Source of the DNA: Diprion similis | Lineage: Eukaryota > Arthropoda > Insecta > Hymenoptera > Diprionidae | Length of the DNA: 64,000 nucleotides | Direction of reading: 5' to 3' | NCBI RefSeq assembly: GCF_021155765.1 | Contig: NC_060114.1 | Location: forward strand, 5,394,001-5,458,000 | Part shown: piece by piece, positions 48,578-59,885 of the stretch | Layout of the letters: every line of letters begins with the position of its first letter | Numbering within the stretch: position 1 is the first letter of the stretch | Position numbers and translations under genes: made by a program | The notes under the pieces: generated by a model | Databases searched by the model: none | Seen by the model: only the letters and a program-made list of their open reading frames with translations | Told to the model about the DNA's origin: nothing

Positions 48578-51500
48578 ATGGAGTGTTTGACACTAGTCAC
48601 TGAAAATGCGGTCATTGCCTGCCTCATTTTCTACGCTGTGTCGAAAATTATAATAAAGTTTATGAAAAGTCGATCGTTTGACAATCGTTGTTCAAAGTTC
48701 GAGGGACCGCCACGACTGCCCATTATCGGAAATGCGTATCTCTTCATCGGGAGTGCTAAAGGTGAGTTTTACGGGATTCCTACAATTCTGATCTAGTTGA
48801 TACGGAATAGAGAGGAGATGTTGACGAGCGGCTGTCAATAGGTTTCTATAACCATAGCATAGTCGAACTAGACCAAAAAAGGGGTTGACCCGGAAAGAAT
48901 TGTAAGCTGTTTGGAAGTTGTTTGGAATTAAATTTCCTACAATTTTGGTCCTTATCAATTTTTCCCTAGGATCAAAATTTTTCGATTAAGACCTGAAAAG
49001 ACGTGAAATTTTTTTTTTTCTCCAAACGAATTTCTTTTTATGCCAAACCATTTCGGTAATAACCATTTTTCATGTAAAATGGAAAATAAACGTGATAATG
49101 TAATAATATAATTAATAATGGAAAGTTATCGGCACTAGGGAAAAATTCATAAGGACCAAAATTGTAGGCAATCTAATTCCAAAGAATTTTGGTAATAACA
49201 ATTTTTCGTGTGAAATTGAAAATAAACGAGTTATTCAGTAAATTCAAGATGGCGGCTGAAGCAATGGGATGCGAATCCCGAAAATCGAAATATATAATAG
49301 ACTGGCAGTGACCCTCCCCCCTCCCCCAACAATTTCCAAAGGAAATTTCAAATTTTAGGCCTGTAACGCCCGAAATTGCATCGATCGTTACGATATCTGT
49401 ATACTCCTCATGGTTTCTCAATCTAGTCAACAGAGATGAAGGAGAAGTTGGTAGAAAATTCTAAACAGAAAATAGGTCCGCGCTTTTTTGAGTTCGGTAC
49501 GCACAGTGGTTCTCACGCGCTACGGAGATTCCGGGTCATACGGTCACTGAATTACGTTGGAATAGGTTTTTCAAGGGTGAGCAAACGATGAAACTTCATT
49601 TCATCTTCACTTCATTATCATGAAAATGATCTAAGTTGGGTAACAATTAATTATTTAAACAATCGTCATCGACTACATTACTCGTGAGCGTGAATTTTCT
49701 GCTGGACCGTAATTCAGTGACCTCATGACCCGGAATCTCCCCAGCGCGTGAGAACCACTGTGCGTGCCAAGCTCAGAAATAGCGCGGGCCTATTTTCTGC
49801 TGAGAATTTTCTGCCAACTTCTGCTTCATCTCTGTTGACTAGATTGAGAAGCCATGAAAAGTATGCAGATATCGTAACGATCGATGCATTTCGGGCGTTA
49901 CAGGCCCAAAGGTTCCCGGAACAACATCTCGGGTGGTAACCCAGTCGAATTAAGATTTTACCGACAGCACAGTAGCACTCTCATTACACGCCCTCTTTTA
50001 GAAGCACGAATCCTTCAAACACAACAGTCAGCTGAGACTCCTGACTCAATTTCATGTTCAATACTTTAAAAACTTGATTCCATTGCTCAATTCCTTTATT
50101 CTCGCTAGAAACGTTCAAACATTCCGAGTGCGACTCTCATATTTATATTGATTATAAATCTGATAATTATTCATTACTTGTTTTACGCTTATTACCCGGT
50201 CTTCATATTTATTTTTAGAATCCCAGTGATTTATATTTATTTTTGTACATTTTGTATAGGAGTATTTTTTTTTTTTATCATGACTTCTTTAATTAATGCA
50301 TGGGCCGTTCGCTCGAAGAATAACGAATAGCGTTAAGTCGACTTAGGTCGTTAGTTTCGCTTTTTAGTACGTACACGAAAAAGACTTCAAGGATACCATA
50401 AAGAATGTGGGAGAGTTAGTGAGTGGAAGCTATAGGTAACGAATGATCAGGAAAGGTGGGGAAGAGGTGTGGTGGCAAGTCACTAATAACATAGTTTTAA
50501 GAAGCACATAGCGTGTCCTAGAATTAGCATTGAATCTTATAAATTTCAATAGTTAATTCTTACAAGAATTTTCAACGGGATTTGCCAATTTTTATGGAAG
50601 TTTCTTGTCCAAAATTTACAGGTTTTGTAGAATTTGAATGTGGTGAGTAAAATTTTTGAAGGAGATTTCTATGGAAATATCTAATCCGTAAGTCTGATTG
50701 TGACTAGAGACGGTAAAACAAAGCATGTAAATTTCTATCAGCAAGTTTCATGGTAAATTCTGTATGTTATGTGATTTCAGCTATTATGAATAGGTTCATC
50801 GAATTGGACAAAACGTATCCTGATTATTATCAGGTAGCACTTGGCAGCCATCCAGTTTTCGTAACAGCAGTTCCTGAACATTTAAAGGTGACGTTCAACC
50901 TCTGATCATATAAATCGAATCCGTTTAAACTTTTGGTTACGTAGAGATTTTTCGTTTCAGATAATATTTCAAAGTCCCAAAACCATTGACAGAGGCAGTA
51001 TGCTTAAATTCATACAACCGTGGTTCGGTTCAGGAATACTTTTAGCTACTGGTAAGCCATGGATGCTATCCTTTATCTGCAATTCGAATGCCGTAATTTC
51101 GGCTTCCAATAACGTGGAATGAAACGTCATCTTCCAGTAAGATGTTCAGGATATCATGATATTGGAAAAGAATATCGAGACTTACGGTTTTCAGCTTACA
51201 TTAATTCAAATTGCCTTGTCGTAATCGATTGGCCTAATAGCAACGATCGATCGGTTGGCCATCCCTGATCTATACTATCCATATATTAGTAAAGTTAGAA
51301 TAGTTGGCAATAAATCTTCGATTCGATAATACACGTGTGTCAATAACCAGTTTTTAGAATCCGGTATGTTACTCAAAACTACTTATCTAACTTATTTTGT
51401 TTTTTCCACAAATGATGACACCATCCAATACTTTCGAATGTAACATCGTGAAACTATCTTAGATTTCGTTAAGCAGCAGGTTCCTCGCGATTGGTCCAAA

Positions 51501-54500
51501 TATCCACCATTTCGTCATATTTCTATTATATACTATTCACTCTATCACGAACGAGAAATAAAATAATACTCGTGACTCCTACTGTGACGTAAGCGTGCGA
51601 CACCGAGAACAATTATCATACGAGCATCGGAAAATAATATTTTCGTTTCAGCTCCAAAATGGCAGATGCATCGGAAGCTGATCCAGCCAGCTTTTAATTC
51701 CATGATTCTGAAGTCCTTCGTTGGTTTATTTGCCTCACAATCAGCAATTATGGTCCAACGAATGGAGCGCCATTTGAACGGAGCGGAATTCAAAGTACAT
51801 AAATATTTGGCACCGTGCATGCTGGACATCGTCTGTGGTCTGTTACGAACGCGCAATTAGTATTTGATGAACTCGACTCCTTTCTTCTCTTTTAAAAATA
51901 TATTATTTGCTTTATTTTCATCTCAGGAACTACGCTGGGTGTGAACTTGGAAACACAGGATGATTGTCACTTCGCAAAGTTAGTCGAAAAGTGAGTTATA
52001 TAAATTCTGGTAAGCCTATTTGTAATGAAGTTACAATTTCTGATATAAATAAACGTAATTGTTAGCCAGGCTTTGTTGAAGAAAATATCTCTTCAGAGAT
52101 GAACTGACACGTAACATGTTTTTGGAAATTTCTCATCAAGCTTTCCGTTGAATCATGTGTTACACAATATCAGTTGTTATTGAAAAAGTGGTTCAATTAC
52201 AGTTTTTTTTATAGCATTCTAAACTATGAATCGTTTGATTGTGTCCACAATACATCACGGATTAGTTATAATATCGATTTCTGTTATTTCGGGCTCAAGT
52301 TAATGGTGGTCTCGGTATCCTTGAACGAATGACTAAACCAACGTAATAAAATTGACTTTTGACAGGGTGACTGATATTATTTGCACAAGAGTTTTGAGAC
52401 CCTGGTTGCATCCAGACTTTATTTTCTACCGAACGAAACTTGGCAGAGATCAGCAGAAGCAAATCCAACTTTTGCATGAGTTTGTTGAAAACGTAAGTAC
52501 GTATATGAAGCATCAGAATGCAATGACGAATACGACAGTTCACAAGCATAAACTAATACAAAGTTTCTGGCTTTAATTACGATCTTCACTCTGCTTAAGG
52601 TGATAGAGAAAAAGAAAAAACAGATGCAAGAACCTTGCAGTCGGGTAGAATCAGCCGATTACGAACAGGATAAATGTGAGTATCTCATAAAATCGTAGCA
52701 CAGATTGTGCGTAACATTCCCTGGGATGTAACTTGATTATTTTTCGTAACGTGTCATGGATAAGAATCTATCAATTTGTGTACAGACAATCCGAAGGCGG
52801 GAGGAAATGCATTTTTAGATCGTATGTTGAGCCTTTCAAATACCAACGAAGCACTTACAGATGAAGAGCTTCGTGACGAAGTCCACAGTATAGTGATGCC
52901 TGTACGTATTTAGTTTGATAAATGTTGCATGCAACACCGTGAATCACAAGCAAATAGATTTTGCGAAGCAAATTTGGATAGAGCTCGAAAATCAGCCATA
53001 GATCTTCATGACTACTGCAGTTCGAGCACGAGATGTGCGACGAAAAGGAAAGTACCCGAGACGCATGTCGTAAATTTCTTTTATTCTGCGATATGTTTTA
53101 GTGCACCTACAAATATTGACAGCGTATTTTGCATAGGCATTGATACGGTCGTTAACGGAGGAAGAATCATCCCTGAACTTTACTCCAAAAAGTAAGAGAT
53201 TTATTGAGCGCAAAAAACTGTGTATGTTATTGTCTATTGATAATGAACCATGTACAACCATGGTTTTATCAAAAACTTCCTCGTCATTGTCAACAACTCC
53301 TGAAAAACCGGTTTTTGAGAGCAAACCTTATTGGTGGTTTTCACCGCTCAAACGGGAAATTAGCACACAATAAAATTGCTTGTTTCATGTTTCTTTACGT
53401 ACACGTCTCAGAATGAAGAGAATCGTCGAAGGACATTGCGGCTACTTTCCTTCCGTGCATTTGAAATCTTTTCTTTTTTAGGGAAGTGATGCACCGGCCA
53501 ATATCCTTTCATTCGTGATGTTGATGCTAGCATATCATCCAGATGTGCAGGTGCGTAAATGATTCTAATTAACGTCAGGTTGTGACTCAGATTTTATGCG
53601 ACAAACCATCTTCATACGGTAAATAACTCGCTTTCAACATCGTTGCAGGATAAAGTTTACGAAGAACTTTACGAAATTTACGGAGACAACAATAACGGAG
53701 ATCAACTCGTTACTCCGGAACACTTGATGAGGATGATTTACCTGGAACGAGTGATTAAAGAAAGTATGCGGCTGTTCCCAGGCTCGCCATTTCTCTTTCG
53801 AGAAGTGAAAGACGATTTGGACATAGGTTTGTAAACTGTCGTAACCTAACTCATTTAGTTTTTCTCGAGTTGAATCGATCAGGATGCAGCTGATTCCATT
53901 ACTTGGCACATTAAGGTGCTTATAAAGACACGTTGTACACCTCGCAAACGCGGGGATGCAAAACTCCTATATCGCTCAAGCGATCAGAGTGAAACTTGGG
54001 CAGTTAATGCCTTATTTTGGCAAAAAGTGGAGCGTCTTTTTACTTTTTCAAAATTTGGAAAATGATTTTACAGATTGGTTACCACCCACAGAAACTGCCC
54101 AAATTTTCATAGTTGCACTAAATGGATCGAACTACCCGGTATGATGCCACTCGGCGGTGATGAAACATACATTTTGAGCCCAGTTCCATGAGATTTTATG
54201 GTGAAATGACGAAATGGCAGCTGATCTGGTTTTCGATTACGAAGTACACCGAAATCTCATTTTGGCGACATTTGTTACCGACATTACGCGCATGCCGGTA
54301 ATGTATGCGTGTAATGTCGGTAAAAAATTACCGGCAGGCGTGAAAGATCGGTAACAAGTGTGCCAAAATAAGATTGTGGTGTTTTTTATAGTCGAAAATC
54401 AGATCAGCTGCCATTTCGTCATTTCACCATCAAATCTCATGGAACTGGGATCAAAATGTGTGTTTCATCACCGCCGAGTGGGATCATATCGGATAGTTCG

Positions 54501-56147
54501 ATCCATTTCGTGCAACTGTGAAAATTTGGTCAATTTCTGTGGGTGGTAACCGATCTGTAAATTTTTTTTCCAAATTTTAAAAAAGTAAAAAGACGCTCCA
54601 CTTTTTGCCAAAATGAAGCATTAATTGTCCAAGTTTCACTCTGATCGCTTGAGCGGTATAGGAGTTTTGTATCCCCGCGTTTTCGAGGTGTACAACGCGT
54701 CTTTATAAGCACCTTAAGTCGCAATACATTATCCATCATGCTTGCAAAATCACTCACTGAACGATTACTGATGTTGTAGGGGATCGTGTTTTACCAAAAG
54801 GAAGTTCTGTCGCTCCCAACATTCTAGGGTTACATAGAAGTGAAAAATACTGGCCTGATCCATTGAAGTTTGATCCGGACAGATTTCTCCCGGAACAATT
54901 TGCCAAGCAGCACCCGTACTCATATGTACCATTCGGCGCAGGCCCGAGGAATTGTTTGGGTAAGCCAAATAGTAACATTAATGTATCAGTTGAAGACCAT
55001 TCTTAATCATCCGTTTTGATTGAAGCTAATCGGTAACATGTATCACAAAACACAGGTAAATTTACTCACGCCAGTAGCTGAAAGCGATTTATGCGATGTT
55101 AATAGTTATAAAGAGTGCTGAGTAACTGAGGCTCAGTAATTAATATATCAAATAATGTGTATTTGGCGTAATAAAGAGTGGACGTATGTTTGCACCACGG
55201 TCTTATATACAGATCTGGTTACGACCACAAAATTGTATGTACCCGTTAACCGGTTCAAATATTATTACATTTTTTGCCGCTACGTGGCGCTGCTGGTTAC
55301 TAGTGTGCGACAAAGACAAGTAGTATCGTCTCTCTCACTCTTCTGAACAAGGCGCATGCGCGGAGAACAATCTGCTGCAAAAGGGGGGATCACAGAGTAG
55401 CGGAGCTCATAACGCGGGGACACCCGGCCTCATTAAAATGATGCTTCGTATCCAGACTTGTACACAATACGTTGACTGAGGATATATCCTCAGTCAACGC
55501 ACAATAAGACCGTGGCTTGCACTCTTTGAGCTAAAAACTCGCGCAGACCATATCGTGAATACTAATCCGTGTATAATGTGGTTTTCTGCCATGACTCATA
55601 GATAGCGCTCAGATGCTAACACAATAGTTCAATAAGTTTGTTCCAATTCCATTGCAGGATCAAAGTATGGTATGATGTTGATGAAAACATCTCTCGCGAC
55701 GATTCTACGACAGTATGTTTTGAAGAAGGATCGAATTTTACGTGTTGAAAATGTACAACTGAAAATGGAAATGTTGCTGAGACCTGCTGAACCAATAACA
55801 ATAAGAATTGAAAATCGAACGTAAGTCTTATCATATTTTGACCAGATTTGAAAATTTCAATTCAATTTCAATTTCAACATCATAACTACGAAACATTTCT
55901 TCGGTGACAATTCATTTCTAGTCACGATACATTTTTTTTATTATTATGGAATAGCAACCGATGCAGTCAGGATTCGTATTCGAATACCAATATAAGAAAA
56001 AAAACTGACGTGGCTGATTACTAATTGAATCTTAAGTCCTTATCTTGTCGTCGTGTTTTCGAATCGGCTGATTTGCTTTGATTTTTCAGGCCTGTTCCCA
56101 GATCCTTCGGAGTTTCGGTAGCTGGAAAAGATGCTCCAGAAGATTAA
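48578..56147 (+). CDS. CYP4-family cytochrome P450
   Basis: This is a microsomal haem monooxygenase of the CYP4 clan. Thirteen exons: 48578-48761, 50781-50887, 50961-51051, 51652-51837, 51927-51990, 52366-52492, 52600-52675, 52786-52901, 53482-53550, 53649-53826, 54780-54959, 55658-55820, 56090-56147. All phases agree and give 532 residues. An N-terminal membrane anchor is followed by GPPRLPIIGNAYLF, the proline-rich hinge. WQMHRKLIQPAF is the C-helix, KESMR (about 378-381 for ExxR) the K-helix, FDPDRFLPEQ the meander, and PFGAGPRNCLG the haem loop with Cys about 458. The I-helix reads VMPGSDAPANILSF, where the family has E-G-x-D-T-T. Both the catalytic Thr and the haem-linking Glu are therefore absent. 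The substrate is unknown. All splice sites look intact, so it is probably expressed. Confidence 0.93.
48921..49183. mobile_element. Foldback element 1 in P450 intron 1
   Basis: The left arm includes CTACAATTTTGGTCCTTATC and AATTTTTCCCTAG (48921-48970). The right arm (49134-49183) carries the reverse complement, with CTAGGGAAAAATT and ATAAGGACCAAAATTGTAG. The arms are about 50 bp and nearly identical; the spacer is about 165 bp. No coding capacity. Confidence 0.65.
49358..49906. mobile_element. Foldback element 2 in P450 intron 1
   Basis: The ends GGCCTGTAACGCCCGAAAT and, on the other strand, GGCCTGTAACGCCCGAAAT are identical. The arms run about 200 bp each (to about 49556 and from about 49710), sharing for example ATCGATCGTTACGATATCTG and GTGGTTCTCACGCGCT. 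The spacer is about 150 bp. No transposase. Confidence 0.75.
53911..54717. mobile_element. 807-bp foldback transposon in P450 intron 10
   Basis: The element starts TTAAGGTGCTTATAAAGAC and ends with its near-perfect reverse complement, GTCTTTATAAGCACCTTAA. The arms are about 390 bp and differ by only scattered substitutions. The centre (about 54275-54355) holds a nested inverted repeat of GTTACCGACATTAC-type words. The TTAA at each edge could be a piggyBac-type TTAA duplication plus TIR GGTGCTTATAAAG. No open frame of transposase type is present. Confidence 0.85.
55174..55530. mobile_element. TIR element with a central palindrome in P450 intron 11
   Basis: The left end AAAGAGTG followed by CCACGGTCTTAT at about 55195-55206 is mirrored at the right end (ATAAGACCGTGG and CACTCTTT, 55504-55528). 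Near the right end a perfect 30-bp palindrome occupies 55470-55499, with half-site CGTTGACTGAGGATA. No coding capacity. Confidence 0.55.
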
Positions 56148-56445
56148 TTTTCGGACAAAAAGTTTTCCGATTTCTGAAATTGAATACATAAAACCGAAAC
56201 GATGTTAACAAATGTTAGAATTAAGTTTTCAAAATACTATATCGATCACGAATAGTGATTTTACTCGTAGCAGAAATCGTACATATTCATCGCGTAGCTA
56301 CACATTGGATTTAAACATTCGATTATAAGTTTTTTGGATCCATTCAGACCAAGAAAAGGTGTTTTGATAATCAGATAAATATCTAGACATAATTAGCATT
56401 GCAGCACTGCTGGTAGTCCCGTTAATCTATCAATGTACTATATAC

Positions 56446-56451
56446 AATAAA
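56446..56451 (+). terminator. P450 polyadenylation signal
   Basis: AATAAA lies 299 bases after the P450 stop codon, in AT-rich sequence. It is the first canonical signal downstream. Confidence 0.55.
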
Positions 56452-56779
56452 CTCATATTACACGAATAATTTCAACAGTATACTCACATATAATATGACA
56501 CGTTAAGCTGTGTTCATTTAATTCAAAAAGAAGCTACTGACGGCTCCAGAATCTTGGTAAAAGCCTAATTGCACACAGATTGACGAGAATGATGTAGAAA
56601 AATAAAATAAAGTTATTGTAAAAGCTCTACCTGAACCATTGCAAGGTTTTTCAAAGATTTCACATGATGTCAACGTTTTCAGAAGTTCGAATCGTTCAAT
56701 GGTTTTCCGAGATTTCACTAAATTGCACAAAATTTCATGAGCGGTGTATACTCAAGATCCAAACGGTGGTCAGCCTCTG

Positions 56780-57910
56780 GACTAAAGATCTGTTACCTAG
56801 TCGTACTCAACGCCGACCACTGTATCATTCTCGATGATCACTCTGATGACTGTGAAGTTTAGTGAAATGTGAGAATTCTCCCGATCCCTTGCGAGTCTTT
56901 GATACTCATTCCGTGCTTGTTGAACGCTTGAGTGATTATGGAATCAGTTCTTCTGGGACCGTTGATGTCTTCGGTAAAACCGTAACGACAACTCGGTCCA
57001 TTTCCTCGTTATCTTCACTCTTGCTGAAGTACGGTAATACATCATCCCAGGACCAGTCCTTATTGTCAAGCGCAGCCCAATGGCTGGATCCCATTGATCG
57101 CTGTGCTACCAATGAGAACTTTCATTGCCACACAATCGCAGGAACTGTTCGAAGAGAGGCAGACAGTGCTTTTGTTTATTGTTAAGTAATTGGTATAAAC
57201 TCTAGCAGAGGAGGATTCCTCGATATACTTACACAGTGTTCCAGAAACTGGGAACTGCCGCACCAATAGGCTCGTCAGATATTTTCACTAAGTATACCAG
57301 CGACGACGACACTGGCATCACCACCTAGAACGGAAGATACGAGATTGTCTCTGTCAATAATATAAGGAATGCACGAATCCATCCATTGACACACGATGCA
57401 TGAGTCGATTCGAGAATTGTGGATCGAAAAGTCGTAGATAAGTTCAAACTGTGTGTCTCCTTGAAATACAATTTAACGGCCAGTGCTTGAATCTTTATAA
57501 ATAAAGCAACTCAAGAATTAGGGGCTCAAGTGGTGAACAAGTCAACTTAATTTTCACTGGACCATCATTCAGTGAACACTCAATGGGCTCTTACACTAAG
57601 TCGGCTTAAAGTCACTCGCAAGTGACAGTAAAATGAAATTGTGAGTCCTGAGTCATTTTCAGCCGCTATAAAGCAAAGGGCTGCGCGAATTCTATAAAGT
57701 GAGTACAGCGACCACATTAGGCTAATTTTTTGTCATTGCAGCCAAATCAACAGTCAGTTTCTGATTATTCCAGTTGCAATTGATGCCATTAAAAATAAGC
57801 TGAATGGTCTGCCTGATCTACAACATGCCTTTCATTCCCTGACTAGAAATTTTTGGCATCGCACGCAGTTTATCGCCAACCATGATGTAGTCGTACGTGG
57901 CATCCACTGT
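56780..57910 (-). pseudogene. GMC oxidoreductase (glucose dehydrogenase-like) relic
   Basis: Read on the minus strand from right to left, recognisable pieces follow family order. At about 57876-57905 is ATYDYIMVG, the start of the FAD-binding 'YDFIIVGAGSAG'. Near 57325 GGDASVV follows, as in 'LEAGGDAS'. At about 57080-57130 comes GNESSHW, then a stop, then DQWDPAIG. At about 57000-57065 DNKDWSWDDVLPYFSKSEDN is an excellent match to the 'W..DDVLPYFKKSED' block. Near 56800-56830 NDTVVGVEYD resembles 'AVGVEYVR'. Multiple frameshifts, stops and losses make this clearly dead. The plus-strand frame at 56862-57185 is its shadow. Confidence 0.75.
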
Positions 57911-59885
57911 GTTGACTGGCCTGTTTTGCTCGCATCATCCTAATATTTTTTGGTTCCTCCCAAGGTACGCGTTTCGAAGAGACATGAAGACACAGAGCGC
58001 TCATGCATTGCATACTTCGGCTATGTTGGGGCTTAGAAGATCTGCATTGCAGGTGTAGTGCTGCTTCAGTGAGGTGTAGTTGTGCATCATAATTTTTACT
58101 GAAAGGAGATGAAATTCAAGTCTATTTCACGCATCTCCGAAGTTAATTCCAGTTTATGCAGTAAAATTTTTATTGTCACGATCGTGCTGTTTTTTCTTAT
58201 TTGATTCATTTTAATTTTGGCAGCAAAATTTTGAACGCAGAAAATGGGGGATCAATTCTATTGAGAGTAGTTAAAATCCGTTTTCGGGGTCTCTGACTTC
58301 ACTTCCGAAGTCACAATTCCTTTAAATTAGTTCGAATCTAAGGGAAATTAATGTATAAGAATTTTCGTGGCAATTGAATCCAATTTTGCAGTCGAGATTT
58401 GGTAATTGTAGACTGAAAATCGACTTTGTAAGAAACAGTTTAAATTATATCATGGGAGATAATAGAAAATGAAATAAAAATAGAGGAATCGAATCACCGC
58501 ATGTAATAAGATATTGTCTAGGTAGTACAATAATTGTTGCAAATAAATTTCCATAGCAGCAAAGGATAATTAAACAATATTGATTTAATTTTAAATATAA
58601 ATGCGATCCTAGGGTCTAAAAAACAAGTGCGTATATATGTGTATAGTGTTAAATTTACAAAAAATAATTAAAAATCTGAAAAGAACTCTTGGATAATTTT
58701 TCGCAGACAAATATAATTTTGCATATGATAATTACGTTCAAAATTTTGTATAATTCTTATCGTATCAAGTATTTCCACGATTTCCACGAATCGGAAAAAC
58801 TCTAAAAATTCAATTCATAACGACGAACTTTCTTTCCCCGAGTCAATTTCCCACTGACATGATTGTAAACATCGACGTAACGCGGATATGTGCTTATCGG
58901 CACGTTTCAAAAGCCCCAGATGTGAAGTCTGGCGATAAAATCAACGCACTCCTGAATTTAGGAGACCACGAAATCCCCACCTGCTGGAATTTCACTCATG
59001 ATTAGGGAAAAAGCGGAGCCTTACGCACAGTTTCGTAAAGTGATCAAGCTTCGTAAGCCCTGCTAAGCTCGTTTCTAATACGTTGAAAAGGCGTGTTGAT
59101 TACATTTTGCGCTTGCTAAAATCGTGTGTGCTATTTTTTTTTCGCAACAATTGAATCCTGAGTCCGATACTGCGTGTCGTTGCGAGTCCGCTGCATTCCA
59201 ACATGTCGTGTGGTGTAAAAAAATTTTTATTTCCTGTGAAACTGTACACTAAAATAAAAAAAACTGCACCTGTACTGCAAAAAATTTCACATTTTATGGT
59301 TATCAGACAATTTTTAAACATTATAGGATATCCTTTCGGTGGTGGTTGAAATATTGTTGGAATTACAAAAACGTGTGGTAGAAGTAAATATTCAGTTTGA
59401 TTACAGCTGACGATACTTGACTTTCTAAGTAATGCAACATTGATTCTGTCTGTCCAATTCGTTGCATTTTTTTGAATGTCTAATAAGGTTTTTAACTTAA
59501 TTTATTGTAGCACGAACATCAAATTACCGTAACAGTTCGAAGTTAATACATTACAAATGACATTAATCATTAAAGACAGTAGCATATAGCAGAATTTATA
59601 GTTACAGCAACAAATTCGATAGTTATTTTGTACCCAGAACTACATTTTTTACTCATGGTAAAAATAGTAAAAATAGTTTAGTAACCACAACTAGAAATTT
59701 TGCTCGAGGTAAAATTTCGTGCGTTTTTGCTTTTTGCGCTATTTTATTTGCTGTTTCGTTCTACACACGTGACAATCAATCATTGCTTGATTTATTTCAA
59801 TTGTGGATCATAATGATTGTGTCGTTATTTTATCGAATGCAGATTTCTCGATATTATCTACTGCGTCAGTCGACATCAGACCGAA
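57911..59885. other. Intergenic DNA before the sulfotransferase
   Basis: No recognisable gene or repeat. An acceptor-like site at about 59841 (CGAATGCAG|ATTTC) may begin the sulfotransferase exon that carries the ATG, so an upstream 5' UTR exon may lie here. Confidence 0.4.

Noticed and set aside
56862..57185. 107-codon plus-strand frame
   Set aside because: It is the antisense shadow of the GMC oxidoreductase relic.
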